Origin: Rhizobium esperanzae
GTDB taxonomy: Bacteria; Pseudomonadota; Alphaproteobacteria; Rhizobiales; Rhizobiaceae
Assembly (NCBI RefSeq): GCF_014197615.1
Contig: NZ_JACIFY010000020.1
Location: forward strand, 61,517 to 125,516
Direction of reading: 5' to 3'
Length of the DNA: 64,000 nt
The translations under genes and the position numbers were made by a program. Of the stretch, positions 18,468-27,468 are shown piece after piece. The notes beneath the pieces were generated by a model, which did no database searches, had not been told where the DNA came from, and was given only the letters and a program-made list of their open reading frames with translations. Within the stretch, counting starts at the first letter, position 1, and each line of letters opens with the position of its first letter.

Positions 18468-21400
18468 TCAGGCTCTCGCCAGGCGGATAATCTCGTCGAG
18501 CACGAATTTGCGCGATTGCGGCGGCGTCAGATTGTGGTCGGCATCCGGCAGCATCAGCAGCCGCACGTTCGGATAACGGGAAAGCTTGGCGCCGCGCGGC
18601 CCGAAATGAAAATAGACGTGGTCGAGCCCGACGTCGCCCTCGCTGTAGATCAGCGTCAGCGGCACCTTGCGCTTGCCGAACGACGCGAAGGAATGCCGGA
18701 CTTCGCGGGCGATATGGCGTCGGTCGGGAAGCAGCTCGAGCAGCGGCGCGATCCATGGCGACAGACGCCGGCCGCCGGCGATGACGATATTCTGCAGCGC
18801 CGACACCACATCCACCTGACCACTGATGAGGCGTTTGAGCGTATCCATCCGCGCCAGCCGCTGACCGTAATCGTCGAGGCTTCGGGGAACCGAGACGACA
18901 TGCTCCTTGCGCACCGGTATCTCCGGGTCCCAGTAATAGACGAAGGGATTGATCGAGACGACGGCCTTCAACCGGTCGTCGGCGACGCCGGCGCGGAAAG
19001 CGACATAGCCGCCGCTGCATCGGCCGGCCACCATGATCGGACCCGCCACGATGCTTTCGAGCAGATCGAGCGAGGCAACCGCATCGACGGTCTGCGTGCT
19101 GGAATAAAGCACCTGCTCCGGCGCATCCGGCCGCGGCGGGCTGTCTCCGACATTGGCCGAATCGAAGCGCAGTGAAACGACGCCCTGGCGGGCGAGCTCG
19201 CGCGCCATATCGACCGTTGTGCGTCCCCAGCCGGCATGCCGGTCATAGGCCGTCGACAGGAAGAGCACCGCGTTGCCCTTGATCTCGCCGAGCGGCCGGC
19301 TGACGACGCCGACCAGATGGTCGTGGCTGCCGAAACGCACCGGCGTTTCCGCAAAACCCTCGCCGGCAAGCGGCGGGTTGTCGACCACATCAAGCGAGTG
19401 GGCGGCGGATGTTTCCGTCGTCACCGCCTGCAGCCAGGCCTTCAATCGCTCGACGACAGCGGTCGGCGTCTTGGCAAACAGCGGATTGGTGGCAAGCTCG
19501 TCATACCCTTCGAAAACCGTCTGTTCGACATCGGCGCCGAGCGCCTTCAGCGCATCGGCAAAGCCGGTATCGTCGGCCCTGGCCGGACGTTCGAGGATCC
19601 GATAACGCGATGCGGCCAGCCCCTGCGGCGCGGCGATATTGAGCTTGCCGAGCTCGGCGGCGATCTCTTCAGGCATGACGAGCCCGGCGATCTGCACCTT
19701 CGCGGTCTGGACATGCTCCTTGCCGAGGCCGAGATCGGCATCGATGATCTTGGACCACATGTTGAGTTCGCGCAGATAGGCCCGGCCGCTCAGCACCGGC
19801 GCCAGCATCACGAGGCTGTCGACGCCTTCGATCGAGGCGCCGATGCGGTGGGCAAGCGTTGCGCCGAGGCCCTGCCCGATGAGGATGATCCGGTCGCAGC
19901 CGGAGAGCGACTTCAGCTTGGCGGCGGCGGCGCGGATCGAGTTTTCCCAGGTTTCCAGCCGGGCCGGCAGCGCGCCGAAATCGAGCGCATCGCCGGTGCC
20001 GCGATAGTCGAAGCGCAGGCTCGCCACGCCGATATCCGAGAAATGCTCGGCGGCGACGCGGAAGAATTTGCGGCTGCACATTTCCTCGAAACCCCAGGGG
20101 CTGACGAAGAGCACGGCGGCCGAACGCTTCTTGACCTCGGGATTTTCAGGCATGAACAGCCCGATCGTGCCGTCGAAGACGACGGGCAGGGCAGCACTGC
20201 GTCCGGCGCCTTCGGCCGGTTCGAGCGAAAATTCGCCGGGCGCCACCTTGGCGCGGTCGGGGTCGCCCGGAAGCCGCGGCGCGATGAAATTGATCGCCTG
20301 TCCCACCGGCCGCCGCAGCGCGGGCGGCATCTTGGCGAGTATGGAGCGCATGACCTCGACATCCTCGGCCGGCACGGCGCGCAATACGCGCAGGGCCGCA
20401 AAATAGCAGAATGTGCCGGCAAGGATCGCAGCGACCAGACCGATCGGACCCCGGACGAATTCCAGCACGGAGATTGCGCCACAAGCACAGAGCACGGAGG
20501 CGAGCGTCACCTTCGTCAGGCTTGTGTAGAGACTGGAGAGCTGGGATCCGAATCCTGTCTGTCTGATCATCATTACCGACATCGCAACGAAGACGAGGAT
20601 GCGCACGAGTGCGGCACCCTCGGCGGCAAGCCTAGGTACGATCAGTAAACAACCGACTACCATCAGCAGGCCACCTATCACACTGATCTTGAGGCGGGAG
20701 CCGGCCCTGTCCATCGACAAGAGATAGAGGCTGAGGATCTGCATGAAGGTATAGGCGGGTGCAACCAGCGCAAGCAGCGCCACCACCGTGCCGCTGCGGC
20801 GGAACGCCTCGCCGAACACCACAAGCACCAACTCGCTGGAGATCGCGGCAAGCCCGAGGCTCATCGGCAGGACGATATAGGCCATGCTGCGGGTGACGGC
20901 GGCAAAGACTTCGACCGGCAAGGTCGAATCGTCGCTGCTGTGGCGCCGCTCGGAATAATAGGGCAGCAGGCTGCCGGTCATCTGGATCGGCAGCTGCAGC
21001 GCGATATTGGCGATCGACAGGCCGACGGCATAATAGCCGACCATCTCCACCGACCAGAACTGCTGCAGGAAGAGCAGTTCGAGCCGGTTGAGGAAGATCG
21101 AATCGATGATGAACTGGATCGACAGGATGATGGAGGAGGAGGCGAGATATTTCAGCGACACCCCGCACCAGTCGCGCCGCGCAAGCAGGATCGGCAACGT
21201 GGCGAAAAACAGCACGAGCTGGCCGAACGCATAACCGACGAGAACGCCCTCGACGCCATAGAAAACGGCGCCGGCGGCAACGCCGGCAAGCTGCACGATC
21301 GAGACGGCGACCGTCAGCTTGAAGAAGGCGCCGAGCTTCTTTTCGCCGATCAGGTAGAATTTGACGAAGGAGCCGATCGCCTGGATGAAGAACAGCACGC

Positions 21401-21779
21401 CGGTGACGAGGGCGACGGATGGCGCGGTGTCCGCCCAGTGCATCTCCTCGGAGGTCAGGAAGAACAGCGCATAGAGCGCCAGCAGCACGACGGTCGAAAA
21501 CATCATGAAGCTGACGAGGATGGCGGCAAAACCCCGCCGGCGACGCGCGTCGTAACCTTCCGCCGAAAGCTGCGGCAGGGTCTTCAGAAGCGTGATGCTG
21601 GAGCCGAGTTCTGCAATCGAGGCGCCGGTCACCACCAGCCAGAGCGAGAAGGCGACGATGCCGTTGGCCTCAGGCCCGAGCAGCCGCGCGGTTATGATCG
21701 ACGAGACGAAGCCCGTCAGCAGCAGCAGCATGCCCGCTGCCGCATTCATCACCGAATTTGCAATAATACCCTTCGACAT
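18468..21779 (-). CDS. polysaccharide flippase fused to two alpha/beta-hydrolase domains
   Basis: This 1103-residue protein starts with about 480 residues of hydrophobic segments resembling an oligosaccharide flippase (MOP/PST type, e.g. ITARLLGPEANGIVAFSLWL). Two alpha/beta-hydrolase domains follow. In the first, the nucleophile elbow reads GQGLG (635-639), with glycine at 637 where serine should be. In the second it reads GRCSG (919-923), with Cys921 in the nucleophile position; candidate acid SEGDVGLDH and histidine PDADHN follow. So the first looks catalytically dead and the second may be a cysteine hydrolase or transferase. It resembles hydrolases associated with exopolysaccharide export. 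ATG 21779 is preceded by GGATGGA; an ATG at 21821 is possible. It is the last gene of the seven-gene operon. Confidence 0.82.
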   Translation of the reverse strand: MSKGIIANSVMNAAAGMLLLLTGFVSSIITARLLGPEANGIVAFSLWLVVTGASIAELGSSITLLKTLPQLSAEGYDARRRRGFAAILVSFMMFSTVVLLALYALFFLTSEEMHWADTAPSVALVTGVLFFIQAIGSFVKFYLIGEKKLGAFFKLTVAVSIVQLAGVAAGAVFYGVEGVLVGYAFGQLVLFFATLPILLARRDWCGVSLKYLASSSIILSIQFIIDSIFLNRLELLFLQQFWSVEMVGYYAVGLSIANIALQLPIQMTGSLLPYYSERRHSSDDSTLPVEVFAAVTRSMAYIVLPMSLGLAAISSELVLVVFGEAFRRSGTVVALLALVAPAYTFMQILSLYLLSMDRAGSRLKISVIGGLLMVVGCLLIVPRLAAEGAALVRILVFVAMSVMMIRQTGFGSQLSSLYTSLTKVTLASVLCACGAISVLEFVRGPIGLVAAILAGTFCYFAALRVLRAVPAEDVEVMRSILAKMPPALRRPVGQAINFIAPRLPGDPDRAKVAPGEFSLEPAEGAGRSAALPVVFDGTIGLFMPENPEVKKRSAAVLFVSPWGFEEMCSRKFFRVAAEHFSDIGVASLRFDYRGTGDALDFGALPARLETWENSIRAAAAKLKSLSGCDRIILIGQGLGATLAHRIGASIEGVDSLVMLAPVLSGRAYLRELNMWSKIIDADLGLGKEHVQTAKVQIAGLVMPEEIAAELGKLNIAAPQGLAASRYRILERPARADDTGFADALKALGADVEQTVFEGYDELATNPLFAKTPTAVVERLKAWLQAVTTETSAAHSLDVVDNPPLAGEGFAETPVRFGSHDHLVGVVSRPLGEIKGNAVLFLSTAYDRHAGWGRTTVDMARELARQGVVSLRFDSANVGDSPPRPDAPEQVLYSSTQTVDAVASLDLLESIVAGPIMVAGRCSGGYVAFRAGVADDRLKAVVSINPFVYYWDPEIPVRKEHVVSVPRSLDDYGQRLARMDTLKRLISGQVDVVSALQNIVIAGGRRLSPWIAPLLELLPDRRHIAREVRHSFASFGKRKVPLTLIYSEGDVGLDHVYFHFGPRGAKLSRYPNVRLLMLPDADHNLTPPQSRKFVLDEIIRLARA

Positions 21780-21866
21780 CGGTCCATCCGCCAGCATCGG
21801 CCTAAAGCACGTCGCCGTCATCTCTAATGCGAAAATATTAAAATAAAGCGGAGTGACGACCTCATC

Positions 21867-23075
21867 TTAGCTTGATTGCATCGCCGCCAGCGTCTGAAGC
21901 GCCTTCTCATAGCTGTGTTCCGCGAGGTAGCGCAGCAGGAACGCCCGCGCCTTCTCGGCCTTCTCGCGCGCAAGCTCGGGCGCGCGAAAAATGTCGCTGA
22001 GATGCGCGGCTGCCGCTTCAGGAGAGGGATCCGCCCAGACCGCACCCTCGAGCCCGGCAAATTCCGGATGGGTATCGACGACGGGAATAAGGGGAGAGGC
22101 GACCAGCCATGAATTGTCGGGGTCGCAGAAATCCACGGTGCCCGACCAGGCGGTGGAAATGACCGGCGTGCGCTGCATGATCGACTCGGCAACCGTCAGT
22201 CCGAAACCCTCGGAACGATGCAGCGAAAGATAGGCTTGGGAAGAGCGGATGAGGCCGTTGATATCGGCGTTCGACAGCCTGTCGGTGACGATCCTGATCC
22301 GGCTGTCGCCGGCGACCGAAGCAACCAGTTCACGCAGGCCTTCATCCTTGCTCACATCGCCGCTGGCCTTCATCAACAGGAAGGCGTTTGGCGCTTCGGC
22401 AGCAAATATCCTGAAGGCCTCGATGACGGCCCGCGGATTTTTGCGGTTGATCGAGGAGCCGGCGCTGAAGATGAAGCTGACAAGAAAAGCGTCCTTCTCG
22501 ATACCGAACCTCTCCCGCATGCCTTCCGTCGCCGGTGCCTCGGTCACCGGATGCGGGACGACGATGACGGGCGCCCTGGTGAGCGGCGCAATCGCCCGCC
22601 GGGTGAATTCCGACGGCACGAAGACGGCATTCATGTAGTGCATCGCATTGCGCCACTCGGCCGGTACGACTTCGAGCTCCCAGGCGAAATAGCCGATATT
22701 GAAAGAGCGGGTGAAATTGGCGACCCTCTTCTTCAGGATGGCGCGCGGCAGCATCGGCGGATTGAGGTGCCAGATCCGGCTTCCCGGCGGCTTGCTGGAT
22801 GCGCGCGGCGGCGTCCATCCGGGAAAGGAATTCGCGTCGGGATGGGTGCTGACATCGGAGAGCGAAATCGCCCGTCCCGCCTCGGAAAGCGCTCCCGCGC
22901 AGAGACGCGCCGATTCGCCGACACCGACCGCCATCGAGAGATAGCCGACGATTTCCACCGGCTTGCGCGGATTGAAAGCGACACGCGAGCGCGGGATCAG
23001 CCGCTGCAGGACGTGGGCGCGTAGAAAGCGGTATGTCTTTCTCAAGTCACGATCTTTCCGGTGGATTTGCATCAT
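21867..23075 (-). CDS. glycosyltransferase, GT4-like
   Basis: This 402-residue GT-B protein has IVGYLSMAVGVGESARLCAG at the N-terminal domain and, C-terminally, FIFSAGSSINRKNPRAVIEAF and LSLHRSEGFGLTVAESIMQRTPVIS, the donor-binding motif. The VGVGESAR and SINRKNP forms are seen in glycosyltransferases of rhizobial surface-polysaccharide clusters. The gene starts 12 bp after the GH2 gene and is followed after 87 bp by the flippase-hydrolase fusion, so it most likely builds the glycan which that protein exports or trims. Donor and linkage unknown. Confidence 0.85.
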   Translation of the reverse strand: MMQIHRKDRDLRKTYRFLRAHVLQRLIPRSRVAFNPRKPVEIVGYLSMAVGVGESARLCAGALSEAGRAISLSDVSTHPDANSFPGWTPPRASSKPPGSRIWHLNPPMLPRAILKKRVANFTRSFNIGYFAWELEVVPAEWRNAMHYMNAVFVPSEFTRRAIAPLTRAPVIVVPHPVTEAPATEGMRERFGIEKDAFLVSFIFSAGSSINRKNPRAVIEAFRIFAAEAPNAFLLMKASGDVSKDEGLRELVASVAGDSRIRIVTDRLSNADINGLIRSSQAYLSLHRSEGFGLTVAESIMQRTPVISTAWSGTVDFCDPDNSWLVASPLIPVVDTHPEFAGLEGAVWADPSPEAAAAHLSDIFRAPELAREKAEKARAFLLRYLAEHSYEKALQTLAAMQSS

Positions 23076-23087
23076 TCCCAGCGAGCC

Positions 23088-25568
23088 TCAGCCCGCGAGC
23101 CCGACGCGATGTGAACTGCCGAGACTTCTGATTTCGCCCGCAGGCGGGATATCGGCCTCCGCGCCGGGGAGCGCGTGAAGCTTCACCCGCCGCAATGCGC
23201 CGGGAGCGAGATGGAACCAGTCGTCGTCGGCCCGATAGCCTTCGATGTCGAGATGCACCGATTGCGCCAGCCGGTCGGTCCTCAGATCGACGAACCAGTC
23301 GTCGCCGTCTCTGACGAGCGATGCTTCGATGCCCGCATCATGCAGTGCCTTTGACCGTCCGCAGGGAAAGTGAAAGCTTTCCGCGAGAACCGCACCATCC
23401 GCCAGCGAGCGCAGGCGCGCGACACTGGCATCATGCGACGGCGGCCCGAAACGGAAGGCATAGGTGGTATCGAAGAAGGCGCCGAACAGGGAGGTAGCGG
23501 CAAGGCGTTCCGTGTCCCTTGCCGCCAGCTTGAAGGCCCTGCTGCCGCTGACGACCTGCTGTCTTCCGTCGCGCAGGCAGATGACTTCGAGTTCCACGTC
23601 GAGTGCGGCATCCGTTTCGTTGATGACGTGCACATCGAGACCGTTGGTTCCCTCGTCGGTGAAAACCATCTGCACCGGCCGGAATGCGCGGCGCATCGCG
23701 TACCAGACCGGCTTCGGCTCTCCGGTGGAATCGATCACACCCCAGCCGGGGCCGGGCAGCAGATCCTGCAGCGTCCAGACGAGCGCGCCGTTGCAGGTGG
23801 CGCTCTTGCGTCGCCATTCGGCAAAGGTTTCCTCGATCACCTCGCAGGTAACGGCGCGGGAGAAATCGAGATAGCGTTCCGGATCCTCGCGGCGCAGCTG
23901 GGCTGGATCGAGACCATAGAGAAGCTGCAGATAGAAGTCGCGAACGTCCTCGAAATCCCACGATGCACTGCGGTCGCGCGGCACGCGGGCCTTCCAGAGC
24001 GGACTATGAACGGCGGGCACGTCGAGATGGCGCTGCAGCGTCCGTTGCTGCGGCACATGCGCAAAAGCGAGGCTTTCGGAGGCAAACCGCACATCGGCGC
24101 GGCGCGCATCGGCAATCGGCCGCATATAGGCGCCGACGCCGTAATAATGGGCGATACCGGCATTCGGCGAAAACGGCATCGCCCCGCCATGAGGCGAGTT
24201 CGGGACATAGGGCACGTCGGGACGCATGCGCGCGGCAATGGCCGGGATGACCTCATCGGTGACCGGGCCGCTCCAGAATTCCATCGGCAGGCCGAGCATC
24301 GCCGCCTGCTGATGGATTTCGCTGCCGCCGCAGAGCACTGCAAGCGACGGCGACGCCTGGACGCCGTGCAGGAATTCCTCGACCTCGGCATGCACGTGGC
24401 CGAGAAACGCCTTGTCGTTGCGGGGATAATCAAAATTGGCGAACATGAAATCCTGCCAGACCAGCAGGCCGAGTTCGTCGCAGAGCGCGAAGAAATCGGG
24501 CGTCTCATAGGCCATGGTGCCGCCGATGCGGATCATGTTCATGCCGGCTTGCGCCGCAAGCCGCAGGAACGGTTCATAATCGCCCCGCGCGCCCGGCAGC
24601 CGCGCAATATCGGCCGTCGTCCACACCGCGCCGCGGCAGAAGATGCGTTCACCGTTGACGGTGAGTGAGAAGTCATCGCCATCGGCGCCACGCTCGACGT
24701 CAATTCGCCGGAAGCCGGTGCTGTCCAGCGGATAGTCCACGCCATCGGCAACCAGCGTCAGCTCGTAGAGCCGCGGAACGCCGTGCGTGTGCGGCCACCA
24801 GGGCTCGATGTCGGAAAGCTTGAGGATAGAAGAGTAATGGTTGTCGGCGACCTTTTCGAAGGGCTGCTCCATGCCGCCGCAGCGCAGCAGCATTGTCGGG
24901 TCTTCGGCATTGCTGTGCAGCGAAACGCTGAGACGGCCGACGCCATTCTCATCCAGCACGGCGCGAATGCAGACATTGTCGATCGAGACGGGATTGCGCC
25001 GCACCAGCGAAATCGGCCGCCACGGCCCGACGGCATGGATATCGGGGCACCAGCCCGGCATATGGCCGAGCAGGGTCGTGCGGAAATTCTTCAGCCCCGC
25101 CGGCGTGATCATCTGCGGCCGCCAGCGCGCACGCGGGCCTGGCTCCGACAGACGCGGGCCGAGCGCCCGGAAACACAGCGCCAGCTCATCGCCGCCCGAA
25201 AGCGTCACCGGGATTTCATGCGCCGTGAACATGCTTTCGGAAAACAGGATTTCCTGGCCGTTGAGGAAGACATGGCAAAGCGTCGCAAGCCCTGCAAAAC
25301 GCAGGATCGCCTCGCCAGGTTCGGCATCGAAGAGCCGGCAGAGATACCAGGCATCCCTGGTGTTCAGCGGCTCGGGATTTTCCCGGTCGAAGAGCCCGGC
25401 TTTTTCGAGGGCTGATGCGACGGTGCCGGGAACGGGCGCTGGAATGAACTGCGCGGAGAGATGAATATCGTGCGGCACGGCGCAGGCGCCCGGCTCCGTC
25501 AGGATCAGGTTCCAGCCTTCGCAAAGCTGGCTTTCCTCCGCTCCGATGCTTGCCAAACGCCCCCGCAT
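23088..25568 (-). CDS. glycoside hydrolase family 2 protein (beta-mannosidase-like)
   Basis: The 826-residue protein has the GH2 order: N-terminal sugar-binding domain (AWYLCRLFD, LRFAGLATLCHVFLNGQ), immunoglobulin-like domain and TIM barrel (GMNMIRIGGTMAYETPDFFALCDELGLLVWQDFMFANFDYP), then a beta-sandwich tail. The acid/base lies in LCGGSE (Glu417), where family members normally have Asn before Glu, here Ser416. The nucleophile is Glu498 in RFASES. No signal peptide is seen, so the enzyme is predicted to act in the cytoplasm, perhaps editing glycan intermediates. ATG 25568 follows GGAG and sits 16 bp after the DUF1839 stop. Confidence 0.83.
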   Translation of the reverse strand: MRGRLASIGAEESQLCEGWNLILTEPGACAVPHDIHLSAQFIPAPVPGTVASALEKAGLFDRENPEPLNTRDAWYLCRLFDAEPGEAILRFAGLATLCHVFLNGQEILFSESMFTAHEIPVTLSGGDELALCFRALGPRLSEPGPRARWRPQMITPAGLKNFRTTLLGHMPGWCPDIHAVGPWRPISLVRRNPVSIDNVCIRAVLDENGVGRLSVSLHSNAEDPTMLLRCGGMEQPFEKVADNHYSSILKLSDIEPWWPHTHGVPRLYELTLVADGVDYPLDSTGFRRIDVERGADGDDFSLTVNGERIFCRGAVWTTADIARLPGARGDYEPFLRLAAQAGMNMIRIGGTMAYETPDFFALCDELGLLVWQDFMFANFDYPRNDKAFLGHVHAEVEEFLHGVQASPSLAVLCGGSEIHQQAAMLGLPMEFWSGPVTDEVIPAIAARMRPDVPYVPNSPHGGAMPFSPNAGIAHYYGVGAYMRPIADARRADVRFASESLAFAHVPQQRTLQRHLDVPAVHSPLWKARVPRDRSASWDFEDVRDFYLQLLYGLDPAQLRREDPERYLDFSRAVTCEVIEETFAEWRRKSATCNGALVWTLQDLLPGPGWGVIDSTGEPKPVWYAMRRAFRPVQMVFTDEGTNGLDVHVINETDAALDVELEVICLRDGRQQVVSGSRAFKLAARDTERLAATSLFGAFFDTTYAFRFGPPSHDASVARLRSLADGAVLAESFHFPCGRSKALHDAGIEASLVRDGDDWFVDLRTDRLAQSVHLDIEGYRADDDWFHLAPGALRRVKLHALPGAEADIPPAGEIRSLGSSHRVGLAG

Positions 25569-25584
25569 GGTCAGATCTCCGGCC

Positions 25585-26547
25585 TCAGATTCGCCCCGCA
25601 AGCGACGCCATCATGGCATCCCATGCATCGGCGGCCGGATCAAGAGCTGCCTGCAGAGGCTCGAATTTTCTGCGGGCGACAGCGCGGGCAAGCTGGAACT
25701 GCACCGATTTTGCCGCATCCGAGATGCGCCGGGCATGCTCGGCGGCAACCGCGAATTCATCGGGGGAAAGCCACACCAGATGATCGGCCGCCAGCTCGAA
25801 ATTGGCGCCGACCTGGCGAAGCGTATTGAAGGCATATTTGTGGAAGAAGCCGAACGGCCGATCCGCCACGGCTTCGACCTGTTGCGGGAAGACCGCCGCG
25901 AAGGCGCGGATCGGATTTTCGCCGGGACGCCTGTTGAAATGGACCCCGGCAAGCCGCCGCGCCGTCGCCCGCAGATGCGTTTCGTCAGCCGGCTTTTCGG
26001 GGAACCGCGCAAATTCCGCGTAGGGCAGGAATGGCGGATCGTTCTCCGTCAGATTCAGCTGGAACAGCCCGTCGAAATCCTCGCCGTCGAGACGGAAATA
26101 GCCGGCATTGTGAAAATATTCGACGCGCTTGGCCGCAACATCGAGCCGGTTGATCGCAACCGTCGTCTTGCCGTGCTCCTGCCGGTAGGCGGTGCCGCGC
26201 GTATCGGGCATATAAAAGGAATCCATCTCGATCAGGCAGAGACGCCCCCGCGCGATCTGCACTTCGACATGCCGTTCGACACGGTCATAGATCGCAAGCT
26301 CGGTGGCGCGAATGCCGTAGAGCGCTTCGAGATCTTCGAGCGGCACCTTGAAGAAGGTGAACTGATCGCCTTCGAAATCCTGCGCCAGGGTGAAACCCAG
26401 CATCGCCTCAGGCGCAACGCCCGAGGTCGCCAGCACCTCGATCCAGAGATCGACGTAGCAATTGGTTTCCGGCCAGGCGCGCTCGCCGGAATGCAGCGCG
26501 TGCTGGCGATAGGTTTCCGGGTCGATTCCCGAAAAGACCGACGTCAT
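25585..26547 (-). CDS. DUF1839 family protein
   Basis: This is a 320-residue soluble protein beginning MTSVFSGIDPETYRQHALHSGERAWPETNCYVDLWIEVL, which I recognise as DUF1839 because this family travels with amino acid:carrier-protein ligases in rhizobia. Conserved-looking stretches are TLAQDFEGDQFTFFKVPLED, EMDSFYMPDTRGTAYR, YFHNAGYFRLDGEDF and NPIRAFAAVFPQQ. No catalytic motif is recognisable. Eight bases after the ligase stop, it is probably co-translated with the ligase; acceptance or transfer of the loaded amino acid is a natural guess but only a guess. The open frame extends far upstream as an artefact overlapping the ligase gene. Confidence 0.78.
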   Translation of the reverse strand: MTSVFSGIDPETYRQHALHSGERAWPETNCYVDLWIEVLATSGVAPEAMLGFTLAQDFEGDQFTFFKVPLEDLEALYGIRATELAIYDRVERHVEVQIARGRLCLIEMDSFYMPDTRGTAYRQEHGKTTVAINRLDVAAKRVEYFHNAGYFRLDGEDFDGLFQLNLTENDPPFLPYAEFARFPEKPADETHLRATARRLAGVHFNRRPGENPIRAFAAVFPQQVEAVADRPFGFFHKYAFNTLRQVGANFELAADHLVWLSPDEFAVAAEHARRISDAAKSVQFQLARAVARRKFEPLQAALDPAADAWDAMMASLAGRI

Positions 26548-26555
26548 CGACCGGC

Positions 26556-27464
26556 TCAGCCCCACAGCGTTTTCCGTACGCTGGTCGGCCACTGCTTCAC
26601 GTCGAGGCCGTGATGATGGAAGAGGGCAAGCGCGATGCGCTCCAGGCCGAAGCCGACGCAGGCGGTGTGCGCCACGCTGCCGTCTTCGAGGTTCAGACCC
26701 CACTTCAGGCCGAACGAATCCTGATGGTAGTTGAAGCTCATGCAGGCGGTCGGATTGGCAGTCGAGGTGATCGGGATGAGCAGCTCGAACTTCAGGTTCT
26801 GGTCGCGCTGATTGTTGACCATCATCTTGCCGGCACGGCCGAAGAACGGGTCGTTGGCAACGTCGATGGTCACATCGAGGCCGAGCCGCTTCATCATTTC
26901 GACACCGCGATCCATCCATGTCTGACGGAAATCGGTGACGTGCTGCTCCGTGCCCATGCAGACATATTCACGCATGCGGAACAGTTGCTGGCGGGCGGGA
27001 TCCTTCGAAGGCTCGTGGCGGAAGCAATAAGACTGCAGATCGAAGAGGCCGCCCGTCTTCGGCAGGTTGCCGCGCTTGGCGACCGTCGGATAGAGCGGGT
27101 AGCAGGCGGCCGGCGTCAGCACGATATCGGTCGCCTTCTGATCCTTGGTCCAGTCGTCGCCGACTTCCATGCACTGCAGCAGGCTCATATGGTCGAGCTC
27201 GCCGCCGCAGAAACTATGCACCGTGCCGGCGAGCTGCGGGAAGCTCTTCATGTAACCGCTCTTTTCGAAGAGCGCGACGTTCATGCCGGGCGGGAAACGC
27301 ATCGCCTCGGCGCCGTCGGCGCCGCCGAACGTATCGATCAGCCGTTCGAAAGCGGTGATGACATCTTCGAACTGGCCGCTGCGGCCATAGAGGCCATCAA
27401 CGCCGGTATCGATCAGCAGGCCGGACTCGAAGAGCCGGTCGAGAAACGAGGTCTGCATATCCAT
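26556..27464 (-). CDS. amino acid:[carrier protein] ligase (seryl-tRNA synthetase-like)
   Basis: This 302-residue protein is a truncated class II synthetase core: motif 2 lies in CFRHEPSKDPARQQLFRMRE and motif 3 in GFGLERIALALF, with no tRNA-binding arm. Cys121, Glu166 and Cys269 are the expected zinc ligands; they match Cys131/Glu176/Cys279 of the characterised Bradyrhizobium Bll0957 with a constant offset of ten. Those enzymes activate glycine or alanine and attach it to the phosphopantetheine of a small carrier protein instead of tRNA. The carrier gene is two genes upstream in the same operon (28650-28901). Which amino acid this one uses cannot be read directly. Confidence 0.9.
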   Translation of the reverse strand: MDMQTSFLDRLFESGLLIDTGVDGLYGRSGQFEDVITAFERLIDTFGGADGAEAMRFPPGMNVALFEKSGYMKSFPQLAGTVHSFCGGELDHMSLLQCMEVGDDWTKDQKATDIVLTPAACYPLYPTVAKRGNLPKTGGLFDLQSYCFRHEPSKDPARQQLFRMREYVCMGTEQHVTDFRQTWMDRGVEMMKRLGLDVTIDVANDPFFGRAGKMMVNNQRDQNLKFELLIPITSTANPTACMSFNYHQDSFGLKWGLNLEDGSVAHTACVGFGLERIALALFHHHGLDVKQWPTSVRKTLWG

Positions 27465-27468
27465 GGCT

